A stretch of DNA of 64,000 nucleotides, from contig NC_046679.1 of NCBI RefSeq assembly GCF_009870125.1, forward strand, positions 5,208,001 to 5,272,000. Reading direction: 5' to 3'. Position 1 is the stretch's first letter. Every line of letters begins with the position of its first letter. The notes under the pieces were generated by a model that was not told the DNA's origin, ran no database searches, and saw nothing but the letters and a program-made list of their open reading frames with translations. Source of the DNA: Drosophila pseudoobscura. Its lineage: Eukaryota > Arthropoda > Insecta > Diptera > Drosophilidae. Shown piece by piece: positions 22,440 to 35,300 of this stretch. The position numbers and the translations under genes are program-made.

Positions 22440-23195
22440 TGCGCCAGTTATAAATATAAGCTTACATATACCGTTACCTTAATCATTTGTTTGTAACAAT
22501 TGTTCTTTAGTTCGTATTTAGAGGGTGTTTTCAAAACATCCATGAAGAAAGTAGGGAAAAATATTTTTAGATTTTGTTTGATTTATTTCACGTAAATTAC
22601 ATGTCGATAGGTGATAATAAAAAACATAATACGTCATAATCATAATAATTCATCATAAATGTTTTCTTAAGTATTAAATAATTGTTTAAGAGATTTATTC
22701 GCATTGCAATAGTAGTACTGTAACTTCTTGTGTGCCCAAAAATTGTGTCTGAATATCCTTTTCATTTCCTTTTCTCATTTAGTTAGCGAGTAGTTTTATT
22801 ATATCAATCTGTATTGAGCTTTGCTTTGCTTATTGCTCAGTCGATGTATTCACAAGAAAACATAAACAAGTTAAATAAAATTTAAGGTAAGATTTATAAG
22901 GTGAAAAATGGCGCGTTTTACCTTCTCGAGTCGAAACAAAAACGAAAAAAAAAACAGAAGCTGCTTCTTTCATGTATATACAAATAACAAAAAAACTTAC
23001 CTAATATAAGTAGAGCGATAAAGCCAAGAAATTAAAATTAAACAAAGAGAAATTACATAAGATGAAAACAAGAATAAAAACACACACGAATTTTGACCCT
23101 GGAACATGCGGATGCGGTACATAATGAAGCGCCCACAGACACGATACACGGAGAGGCATATATCCTACACATACATATATGCCGCCTGGCTAGAT
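22440..23195. other. Convergent 3' untranslated regions
   Basis: The plus-strand gene ends with AATAAA at 22616-22621. The minus-strand cheerio transcript has AATAAA complements at 22795-22800 and, further on, at 22580-22585. The two 3' ends are close and may overlap. Confidence 0.5.
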
Positions 23196-23380
23196 CTAGA
23201 CATCGATCTGGAATGGGGAGCCGGGTATATGCTCCTCGCCCCATTTGATCAGCAGCACATACTGTCCGCGATCGCGCACCAGATACTGCACATTGTAGTT
23301 GTTGTGGCCAGCATGCTTGACGTGGAACTCCTCGCAGGGTCCCTTCGGTCCGTACATGCCGACGTACAAGATGTTGTTGC
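23196..23380 (-). CDS. cher: cher last coding exon (C-terminal repeat, stop)
   Basis: Acceptor CTCTAG; begins in phase 1 completing a Gly codon, then [18 protein letters not shown], and ends FQIDV with TAG at 23196-23198. It encodes the last Ig repeat, which dimerises filamin. Confidence 0.95.
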
Positions 23381-26300
23381 CTAGAGAAGGTTGGTTAGTG
23401 TCAAGAATGACTGACTGACTGAACAAATCACTTACCCGCATCGGTGGCACAGATGCTGAACTGATTCTGCTTGCCAATGTAGGCCCTGTTCAGGCCCATG
23501 CCCTTGGGCACCACCTTGCTGGCATCGGACTTGAAGTTGGGCAGATGGACGCCGGTGTTCTTGCCACCCTTGGCCACCTTCTGCACAGTCTCGAGGATGA
23601 CGGTCGACGTCTCCTGGGCACCCTCGTCGGCCAGCTTATCGCCAACGGCATCCACCTTGAATGGCGATCCAACAATATGCACGTTGTTGTATTTGACCGT
23701 GATGTAGTGCTCGCCGGGCAGCAGGGGAGTGTAGCGGACCTTGTAGCCCTCCTCGACCTCTGTGCAGTCCATGGCCACCTTGGATGGGCCATCGATGGAG
23801 ACGTGGAGCGTGCCAACGCCGGCGTTGCAGGTGTTGATAATGAAATCGGCCTTGTGTCCAGTCTTGACCTCTTCCAGGCCGTTGCCGGTGGCATGGACAG
23901 CGGCTGGGTCAGCCACATTCTTGCCGACCTTGATTCTGAAGGGGGAGTCGGGTATGTGGACGCCGTTGAACTTGACGTGGATGGCATGGATACCGTTCTC
24001 GCGTGGATAGAAGCGCACCGAGGTCATCTCGCTGTCGATCGCCTGGATGAAGCAATCGTCGTCGGTGCCGGATGGCGCCACAATTCTGGCATCCAGATCG
24101 CCCTTGGCTCCGTTCTTGCGTACCATAAACTGGTAGGGGGCATCCGCCTGGATGTTACCCTGCGGGAACTGCTGCACCTCGAGCTTGTGGGCATCCCCCG
24201 CATCCGGAGAGACGTACACCTTGAAGGGCGAGTCGGGTATGTGGCGATCGTTGAACTTAAGCCCAACGCGGTACTCTCCCGGCTCGGTGACCTTGTACGA
24301 GACATCGCAGCTGCCGTCCTTGCGATCCTTGAACTCGATGTCTGCCTTGCTGGGACCCTCCACGGAGATGGCCAGAGAGCCACCGCCCGCCTCGCGGGTC
24401 CACACATTGAACTCGGCTGCCTCCCCGACGACGCCGCGCTCCAGGCCGGAGCCTCCGGCCTTCACCAAATGGCTGCCGGAGTCGCGCAGGGGACCGACAG
24501 TGAACTGGAAGGGGGAGCCGGGTATGTGCATCTCGGAGTAGCGCACCGAGACGGTGTGCACGCCCAACTCCTTGGGCACAAAGTGCACCGAGTAGAGGCC
24601 GTCCTCGATCTCCTGGATCTCGGCATCCTCGGTGACGTTGCTGGGCGAGGTGACGCAGGCGGCCAGATCGAACGAGGTGATGCCGGGCATCTTGAACGTC
24701 AGCTTGCACTGGCTGCCGATCTCCGTGATGGGCACGGCGTCGCGCTCCCGCTGAATCTTCTCCCGCTTCCTGTTGCTGCCCTCACCGGCCACCTTGACGG
24801 TGAAGGGTGATCCTTCCACGTGATGATCGGCGAACTTCAGATTGACAATATAGTAGCCTGGCTCGGTGGGCTTGTACGAGATGTTTAGGGTGCCATCGTC
24901 CTTGTCCGTGCACTGGATCTCGGCCTTGCTGGGACCCTCGATCGAGACGGAGAGACCGCCGAAGCCGGCGTTGCGGGTGTCCACCGAGAAGATGTTGTCC
25001 GCGTGCGTTTGGCCCTCCTTGAGCCCGGCTCCGCTCACCTTGACCTTCTTGGCGTCTCCCACCTCGCGCTCACAGACAGTGACCTTGAAGGGCGAGTTGC
25101 TGATGTGCTTGCCCAGGCGCTTCACCGAGACCAGATGCTCGCCCGTCTCGCGGGGCGTGAACGAAATGCCAATGTTGCCGGTGGGCATGCGCTTGAGGAA
25201 GCACGGCTCCTCCAGGCCACTGGGCGCCTGTATGGAGGCGTTCAGGGCGCGCAGATCATCGTCGGTGATGTCGCCGGGCATGGTCACCTCCGAGCAAGAG
25301 CCAACCGAGATCTGGTTGCGCTTGCGACCCTCGCCGGTGATCTTGGCAAAGTACGGGGATCCCTTGATATGCCTGTCGCCGAAGCGAACCGACACCTGGT
25401 ACTCGCCCGGCGCTGTGGGCAGGTATTGCACCGATACAGTGCCGTCTTTGTTGTCATGGTAGTTGATCTGCAAAATAGAATCCACTCGATATAGTCTCTA
25501 TCTCTATATAGCCATCGAACAAGGATCGCGAACTTACAACTGCCTTGCTGGGTCCCTCGACGGCCATGGTCAGGCCTCCGGCGCTGGCTCCCTTGGTCGA
25601 GATGGTGAAGTTGGCGGGTTCGCCAGTGATGCCGTGGGTCAGGCCCGGTCCGTAGGCCGTCACATAGCCAGAGGTGATCGAATCGACGTGGAATTTGAAG
25701 GGCGAACCTGTCGGAAACCCCAGACATCAGCAAATGCACATTCATGTGTCATCGATTCACTTACCTTGGACGGGTTCTCCATTGTATTTGACGACCAGCT
25801 CGTGGGAGCCCTCTTCGCGGGGATCGTACTTCACCGAGACGGTTCCATCACGGTTGTCCTGGATAACGGGTTTGTCTACCTTACCGCTTGGCATTTTGAC
25901 TTCAGCTGCAAGTAGAAGGCACACGGAAGATCAGCAATTGCTCACTGGAAAAGTACAGTGCACACCCCCAGGAACTATGGAAACACCCTCTATTTGGATG
26001 TGTTTATAAACGCAAAATGATGTCACCGAAAACAGATAGTATCTCTTCGGATGGTATTCTGCGTGGGCGTTGGAAGAAATCATAATTTCGTTTTTATGTT
26101 CTAATTTGCGTGCCATTTTTTATTCCACAGAATCTATTTTTGATCTCCACACCACATACAGAACACACACAGAACACAGATCTAAAGATCGAAGATGTCG
26201 CACGGAAAAGTAAATTAATTGCACCAAATGTTTCTGCCAAAGATTCCAAAGATTTTGAAAAGTTTTTTGCTCGAACAGGATCGTATAACTAATAAATTCT

Positions 26301-29300
26301 TTCGTATTTTTATATCGAATATATTTCATTCAGTTCACACATACTTTATCGCCCACGAATGTATTGCCTATTGGGTTTTTTTTATTGAGTGATGGCTGAG
26401 TATCCTTTTGCGAATATCCTTGGTGTTTTGGGGCAGCCCGTGGTAAAAATTCACTTCTCCACTGAACGAATGCTTTGCATCGACTGAGGGGCCAGTAATC
26501 TTGTGGCTTTCCAAAGAAATTTCCCTCAACGCCTACAATTGCTTTTATACTTTCCCACGCCGTCAGGCGCGCAGAGCGACAACAACATCGTTCCCGAATC
26601 TCTTGGAGGTCAAATATAGGACACACACTTTACGCTTTCCCATCGGTTCTATATACAGACATAGTTGGGCTATACATATGTAGGTGGATCTCCGCTCCCT
26701 CTTCCTGTATATGCCACACAAAATGCATAAAGCTATACTATTTATGTGTCCAATATCTGGCCACATATGCTGGAGACATACCTAATGGAGCACGTGCCCA
26801 AAAATTCGATTTAAATTTGGATCTTTTTATAAAAACTCGGGGTGCGTATTTTTAGGATATGCAGCAGGGAATATTCATATACACAGCATTCCCATGAGTT
26901 TTTCCGTCTGTCAAAACATCATCTCTTATATACAACAATGGACGGGGATTGGATGAAGATGTTGACAAGAAATTCAACCAATTCCCACGGAGAGATAAAC
27001 AAAATAAATGAAGACACTAGTGGATGGTATAGAATCATCTGAATCATCCTAACCTGCTCTTTAGAAACGCGTATCTATTTATTATCAAATAATTTATGCC
27101 GAAAGTATTCAATTTTTAGTTAATTATAGACAGACATGTCAGTTGCCATGCTTGCCAGTTCATAAGATCATTAGCATAAATTTGAAATTTATTAAAAGGA
27201 CATTTAATTTCGGAAAATACGATGTCAAAATCATCATAAATATATTATGCTAGGCCTTCCAATTCCCACTTGCCACTTTTGTATAAGCTAAATTGCCCTG
27301 ATCTCCCTGATCCATCCAGAATTAATGATTATACTCGCACATACATATCTTCGGCTAGCCGCCACATGCCACACATGACGAGTAGGACGGCGACGAGTCC
27401 AAGCAAAACAAAGACGGTAGTAAACAGAGATAAATCAGAGGAGCGTGTCGCGTGCCCAGTCCAATATTTAGGCCAAGATACTTTTCAAAATAAACTTATC
27501 AACGGGGAAAACAAACAAAAACCCCAAAACAATGGGGGCCTGCCAGCAGAGAATTCATAAAACCGCGCCTCTGAAATGAATGATGGCAAAATATATAGCC
27601 AACTTATGTGCTGACAAAAGGCAGGCATACTATTTAATAAAGAATTTAAGGGGTAAATAATTTACATTATTAGCGATGATCTTTCATCTTTTGTGGCCCA
27701 GATACGAGTCCTCTAATGCACCCTACACCTTCTATAAAACCATTATTCACTTCATAAACGAACCAACAGCCGCTTTCAGCTGTTCGAATTCTTGACTTTA
27801 ATGACATGTAAAATTCTAAAAAGCAACTCGAACAACATGTTCTAATAGAATTTCTTGCAAATTAACGATAAAATATTGTGTCGAGTGCGGGCGTTTGATG
27901 GAAGTCAGAGAGAAGAGAACTCTTCATAAAAAATGCGCAAGAAATTGAACGAATTAAAAAGTGGCTGCCAAGAACACTAAGTCCACAGTTCTCTGTGTGT
28001 TTGTGTGTGTATATCCTCTTGAAAAAAAAGAAAATTTGGATTATTTATGTTTGAACATTTGCTGCTGTCCGTCGGTCGCCGATCTCCGACCTCCTGCTTC
28101 CCCCTCTCGGGCCAATATCACCTGCCAGCGCCGCCCATTGAAGCATGAGAAACGACTGGGACGCAGACGGGGACGCAGACGGAGACAGAGACGAGGGGGG
28201 CAGGCATCTTTGGCATCTAATGGACGCTGGCAATACAAATGAAAGATTTAATGACTCTCAGGCCGCTCTGGGCAGGCCCAGACATGCGAAGGGTCTAGCG
28301 GGAGTGGATACTCGCAGAAGTGTGATTTCGATATCTCAACGAAACTTTGCCATTTGCGAAAAGTGAAAAAAAAAATACAAATTTATACACTAGTCAGCAT
28401 AGAAGAGGAAGGAAATAGTGCATCGTTTAGAAAATCCGTTGATTATACCAAAGACAATAGATATACCTCTAGAGCCACTTTCAAAAGTCATGTATGGTTG
28501 GGCGTTACTCATCTTACTATGTATTTTGTATTGTCTGTGAATGTACCATAGAAAGTTTATAAAAAATCCTCTGTACTAGTAACTGGGAACCTACTTTCAA
28601 TAGACAGTGTTGCATTGCTTATGTGCAATATACGGATTTCCTATTAGGATACGGGAAAATATATAAAATATTGAGGTTAAAAGTGAAGTCAAGTGAAGAA
28701 GAACATCCGCCTTATTTAGATGATCTTTGAGTGAATACAACAGCTATATAAATCGTCAGAGAGAACAATTCTATGTCTTTATCCGGCTATAAGAACTATC
28801 GTCTTTTCTCTTGAGGACCTCCTGACTTTGTACTGTACCCTAAAAGTTGAGTAAATCAAAAACCTCTATCCCTATATCCCCTGTTGGACAGTGTATGCTA
28901 TCATAGTGGCGCATACGAGTAGAACGGCAACCATTGAGAAATCGCATGTGCGAGAGCCAAACGAATTTTACGCTTTGTTGCACTTTCTGATAATAAATCA
29001 TAGAAAATAATTTGCAGACAAATGGCTTGGATTGCCTTGGGTTGGGTGCCTAGATGGGGACACACACACACACTCAGGCGTACAGTCGGGGGACTTTTGG
29101 GTAATAATTCAAATTTCTTTGCACTGTCAACCGGACGGCGCTCCGTTCGTGTGCGGCCTGACTGCGTGGCGCTTGATTTCAATTGAATTGAAAATCTGAA
29201 TGCGAATTTGGTGTCAGTTTTGTCATTAACACAAATGAAACATTCTTTTGGCTTTAGTCAGGATTGCACGGCAAGTGTGACATTATGGCATTATGGACGT

Positions 29301-32300
29301 CATTTCGCTTGGCAAACTATCAAGAATAAAAGGTCTCTCTCGGCGCTTCCAGATTGTGATTGAGATTGAAGCTCTGCTGAACATCAATGTCCACACAGAG
29401 TATCGGTAAGGTAATTGCTGTCTTTTGTCTGTCCGGGGGATTTACCTTGATGTGTTATAATTGAAAACGATGATTTGAAATTCAATGGCAAAAAATCACA
29501 ACCATTTATGCCCTCGTTCTGCGGTATGCTCGTCTCATTGAAGTACACGTGTATCCGTTCCGGATGATCGAACTCGGAGACGGTCACTTTGTAGTATTGC
29601 GGTCTGAAGAAGTAGGAGTGGTCTGCCCAGGTGGCTAGCGGCGCTGCTGCTTTCTCCGACAACCAACTGAAGTGCATTTTTCCGTAATTCGATTAATTTT
29701 TTCAGAGTTTCAATTGGGAAAACACACACAAAATCGACAATCGATAATCGCACGCACGTCCGATGTTTTATATTGAAATAAAGACACTTAAAATTTAGAA
29801 CAATTTAATTTAACAACGAAAGAACTGCTTGTTTTTACTCTGGTCCAGGCGGTTCTAGGTCCAGCAGCAAGGATATGCCTCAATACTCGAAACTCAAACT
29901 CAACAAAAAGGAATCAATGTGGCACAGGCATGTCCTTGCTGACCAGAACCGGAACCAGAACCAGAACAGAGGACACTCAAGATGGGAATTTCAAATGGTA
30001 CAGATCGGACACTCACACTTTTGGCAAATCGAACTACGAATTGGTTATATAATTGTTAAATATTGTAAAATCTTAATGGCTCTCTGTAAATGTAAATGTC
30101 TTTTGGCTGAATGTCCTGCACTGGCCGGGATAGACAGAGAGAATGAGAGTGAGAGTGAGAGGGTCCTTAACCGGTAGTAATCGATTGCAATGCACTTGAA
30201 TTATTCTTGCTTAATTATTTGATGTTTTTTTTGTATGTCATTTAGTTGCGAACGTTTTATTTTGTTAATTGCGAGCGACGGTTTCTAGGTCCACGCGTCT
30301 CCACGTCCCGATTTCGAGTGAACATCGACAGTTCCAAATCGAAATTAAGGCCAAAATATAAAATCACATCGGCTCCTAGCCGCAAAGATGCGTCTGCTGC
30401 TGTGGGCCAGAAGCAGCGCAGCAGCAGCAGCACACATACACTCTCAGATACAGTGGTGGATTCTCGAAAGTATGGCCGCCATCATAAGGCTAGCCCCGAG
30501 CCAATGAACGGCATATAAAAGATAAAAAGATTGAAAATTGGAAATATTTGCTGTGCGGACCGAATCTATGATTCCCCCGCCAAGAGGGTGTCACTGTGTG
30601 AGTGTGTCTCTGATATGTATCTCCTATAATTTCTATATACTGGCAATAACATAAACCGCATACTGGTATTGGTATGAGATTCAAACAGTTGCCATTTCGA
30701 ATTTTTCGAACAACGAAAGGTGCAAATAGGACTTCGGGTCAAAAGATAGAGATTCTGAGATTCAGAGATTCTTTGCCGGGGAGATTGAGATTCCATGTGT
30801 GCGTTGAATGATCGTCAGGGCAGTCACAAATTTATTACTTATTGCAGCAAAAATGACAGAGAATTTATTAATATTTTACCATTAAAGAGACGGCCAAATG
30901 TTTAAAAATAAAATGAACAAACATATAGATAATTCTATATTTTATTTTATTGGCGTGAAAGCACAGATATTCGACCATAAAACCGATAGAACACAAATAC
31001 AGTCTGCGTTGGTATGCCAAAAATGTGTTAATCATTTCGCTTCTACATACTATATCTATATCCACATGTATCTATATCTATATCTATATCTGTATTATGT
31101 CATTTTAATCGATTTCCCCAGAGTTGCTAGGTTGGAAAATATTGTGTCCACAACGCGCTTTTTCCCCACAAAAAATGTACTTATGCAATGAATTCTGGCA
31201 ATTGGAAATCAATTTGCTGCCATTGAGAATGTGAATCGTGTGCCCCAATGGATGCGACACCGCTCTCAAGCAATCGAATGGGATCTGGGATCTCTTCTAT
31301 GAATCACGCAGATCGATCGATTCATGACAAATCCAAATGTACATGAGAAAATGCAAATATTTAAGTGGAAATTAATTTTGTTTTTGATAGGCAATCAAAA
31401 GGCCTCTAGCTTTTCTACAAGCACAAAGGCAGCGTTCTTAAGGTGATAATAATTCTCAGAAAACTAAGGGTTACTTATTGAGAACTCTCAAGGGAAGACC
31501 TCCAACATGGGATTCGTGCCAGACGTATAAATGAGTCAATTGCTTAGCATTACTATAGATATTATGGATTCTCAGGATTAAATATGAATTACCCCCTCAA
31601 CAAGAACTTCCAACCTTCTCTAGCATCTCGAAATACGACTCCATACATATCCACCAACATATTGTGGTTTTGTCTCTAGCTGGCAATTATTAAATATAGT
31701 TTGTGCCCCCCTCGTTTGACGGGGCAATGAAAAATCAATGCAACAAATGCGCAACAAATCTATGTCGTTTGGCCAAAACGAATCATTTACAATAAACCAT
31801 CTTCAAAGCAAATGGAGCGCGACACTGAACCAAAACCAAGACCAAAGCCACACCGCAACGCATCGCAGTGCAGCGCCACAGCTCCTCCCACAACTACCAG
31901 TATGCTGGGCGGACACTTGACTCAGATCCATTGAGAAGATCATAGATCCGAGAGCCACCAAATGAAACGTGGCGCGCCTTCTGATCTTAATGATGATGTC
32001 TCGGCCAGGCCAACAGGAGCCAGTCTCTCCTCCGAGTGCCTCCGGGCCGTCCACTCGGCCTAGCCATGCGACGAAAATGTTTGAATATTGCATGGAAGCG
32101 TGAAAAATCGAACAAATGTCTACGCTACTCAGTGCAGAGTATAAACAGCAGAATGCTGTTCATTGATTTGCAGCCAGAGAGTGGAAATCGCACATTAATC
32201 ATTCGGGAAATGTTCATTAAATTGTGGTCGGACACTTTGCAACCCGTAAATCGCTCCTCAGCCCCAAACATGGCCAAATAAATTTAGGTAATTACAGGCC

Positions 32301-35300
32301 ATACATATATGCATGTTAAATACCCAATTATTGTTCCACGAGCTACGAGTGTGCGGCCGCAGTCAATGAACGCCGCGGAATGGAAAACAAAAGAAAGCCC
32401 CGCCAAGAAATCAAGTGAAAATATCGCATGCACAAATTGCAGCCAAAATATGAGAGCGGGACCCCCTAAAATGTCGCCACAGGGGCATTGTCTAATTAAG
32501 TTGTCGCCTGTCAACGTTTAGCCTGATAACCCGTCAGTCAGTCCGACAGTCAGTCAGTGAGCTAGCCGTCTCCGGCCCGACCCGTCATCAGTTCTGGCCT
32601 CTGTCCGGGGGGCGTTGCCACTTGTCCATTGTGTCTCATCTAAATGCGGCGCCGCCCCGAGCACAACATTTCGATGGAAAATGCACAGATATATTCTGGT
32701 ATTTATGTATATTTCTGTGTATAAATTTTAGAGATTTACGACACCTTGGCTGGTCCCAAATATTTTGGTCTGACAATAGCCGCCCGCCCCTGTCATCATT
32801 CAGTTTTTTGGTGAGCTACATTTTGCAATTATTAGAGATATGAGCAGCCCGCTTTAATGGCGCATAAATGTTTTTTAGATTAAACAAATAAACTGCTTTA
32901 CGAGTAGATTCTAGTTTAATTAAATACGTCGCCATGCCTGTGCGTTTCTTGTGCGCCTTTCACAAACAATTTACTTTTCTCACGATTTGATCTTGTTTCT
33001 GTTTTGTATTTTTATACGACTCTGCACCCCAGTCGACCCAAGTCTACAGTATTTTCTTTGTTTTGTTTGGGGAACTATGGGGACTGTACGCACCTGTGAC
33101 GTTGCCGCCTGTTGTGGGTAGTGGCAATTTCTCAAAGGCAACACTTCGGTAGGACGTCTCGGATTTTCCGTTGACAAGTTCGCTCTGGAAAAAATGTTTA
33201 ATTAAGAATTATGTTGGAAAATATTTTATAAAATATCCCTATCGTTTCTTGAAATACTTTTCATTTTTTTCGTTGTGTTTGAAATATTAGCAGTTGATAA
33301 GCACAATTTTAAATTGTTTTAACTAGTTTAAATATAGCCTATCCGTGTTTAAATTTTAAAATATTTTCATTTATCAGAAAGGCAAAAAAACAAAAATTTC
33401 TACAATTTTGTAAAAAAAAAAAAATAGAACAAAAACCTTAAAAACGCGAAAAACTAAGTTATGTTTTTAGATGTTTTTTTTTAGTTTAAAATACAAACAA
33501 TATAATTTTTTAAATGTATTCGGTGGAGAAATAATCTTCTAAAATATATTCTCTATTCTAAATCTTCATTATTTTTGTTATTTTCATAAAAAAATATTTT
33601 TGTATAATTTTTTTTAAGTTACTGTATAGTACGGTCTTCTGATTCACTTACTTGAGTTGTTTTCTGAACCACTTTGGTTGTGTGCTCCTCGATGTATTCG
33701 CTGTGCGAATATTCCTCGATGCTTTCGACAGCCTGAGGTCAATGGAAATAAATTGAAAATTAGGAAGGCACAAAAATATTTCACTGGGGAAAATCCAGAA
33801 CAAATAAAACAACACACTCCCAGCCGAACAGTCGAGAGCAGTCGAATAGCCAAAAGTTGATTAGTTGGCACTCGGCTGGATCGGGCCTACTTGGAGAGCC
33901 CATCATACTGGCATACTTTGCACTTGTCTTGTGAAGAGATGTGAACAAATGTTGAGGAACTGCCGCGCCTGGTCTGCTTATTATTAATACTCGGGGCCAC
34001 TGATTGATATAGGAAAACTTGAAGGTGTGAAACTATGGAACACAATACACTCCTGGCACTCAATGATTGGAGAGGAAGTGGAATTGATTGATGCGGACAC
34101 GATTGTGCAAAAGAATTTCCACAATTGCAGCTGTTACATAAGCACTCAATAACGAATGCCAGCCAATACGTACATATTTATATACGAGTATGTACATATG
34201 GGTATTTGTATATCGAAATCATTTCGTGCTGGCCTGGTATCCGTGGCCAAATCGGAAAAAGTCAAAGATACAAATCGCTATAAAATATTTGGGCTATTAA
34301 TAAGAAAGTACGCCAATGCACGGCCAATCAATAGACCAGCAAGGAAAATCGAATCGAATCGAATCGCCAGCGGGCGGCGACAGTTGTTTGCGTATAGTAT
34401 TTTCCTCTATCCGCATAGTATCTACTCGTCCGAGTATGTGGCACACACACATACGCCTGTGGAATATCCCTAGATGCCCCCTAGAGACTGCAGTCACAAT
34501 CAAATCGAAATCTTTTGCACCGTTTTCTGCACCTTCCAGTTGCCGCTGCGGAACGATCACACGTCGACGACGAATACAGGACAATCTCTGACTAACAATC
34601 GGTGGTTCGGCTAGCTGGTGGCACTACTAGTGGCACTGCCCGTCTTGACTAGTCTCGTCTGCTTATTGCCCCGTCTTTATGGCAGCAGAAATCAGCACAG
34701 TCCCACTTTGCGCCATATTCATTATAATTTCGTTTTCTTATTTTAATTACTTGCGAATTTTGTGTGTTGGCCGCAGCACAAATTCATTTTCATATGCACT
34801 CGCCGTGCAATACGGCGTGGCGTATACGTGATTTTGTTGCAACCTGCGGAAAGAACAGCCACACGGAACATGCTGAATCAGAATGGGTTGTCACCATGGC
34901 CCCTCCTCTATAAACAACAGTGGCGTAGACGGAGGCGTGTTTGTTGGGGTAATTTCATGTGTCAAGTGTTGATGTTTTTCAATTTTCGGCTGTACGCTAA
35001 GCCCTAAATATTGGTTCCCAAAATGGTAGACTTGTGAAACCTTCTGGGAGCGGAATGAAATGACAGATATTAGGAGATCCTTTCGTTCTTAAGCCTGCCC
35101 ACCCTTTAAATATATGTATGGATGACATTTCCCTACGAGTATGTAATGGAGTCCAGGATTACTCTTTTTTTTAATGGTAAATCTTCCCCTCTTAGTTAAT
35201 CCTCTGGCTACGCGTGTGATACTTTTTTGTATATATTTTATATACATAAATTCAAAATGTTATGTCGAAATTCCTCCATTGGAATGGACTCCCCTCATTT

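Noticed and set aside
23545-24810. 421-codon plus-strand ORF
   Set aside because: Antisense to the large cher rod exon; open only because that exon is GC-biased at third positions. No domain or promoter.
26110-26292. 60-codon ORF ending beside AATAAA
   Set aside because: AT-rich codon use, no ATG (starts at GTG), no promoter or partner exon; lies in a cher intron. Possibly a fragment, but not supportable.
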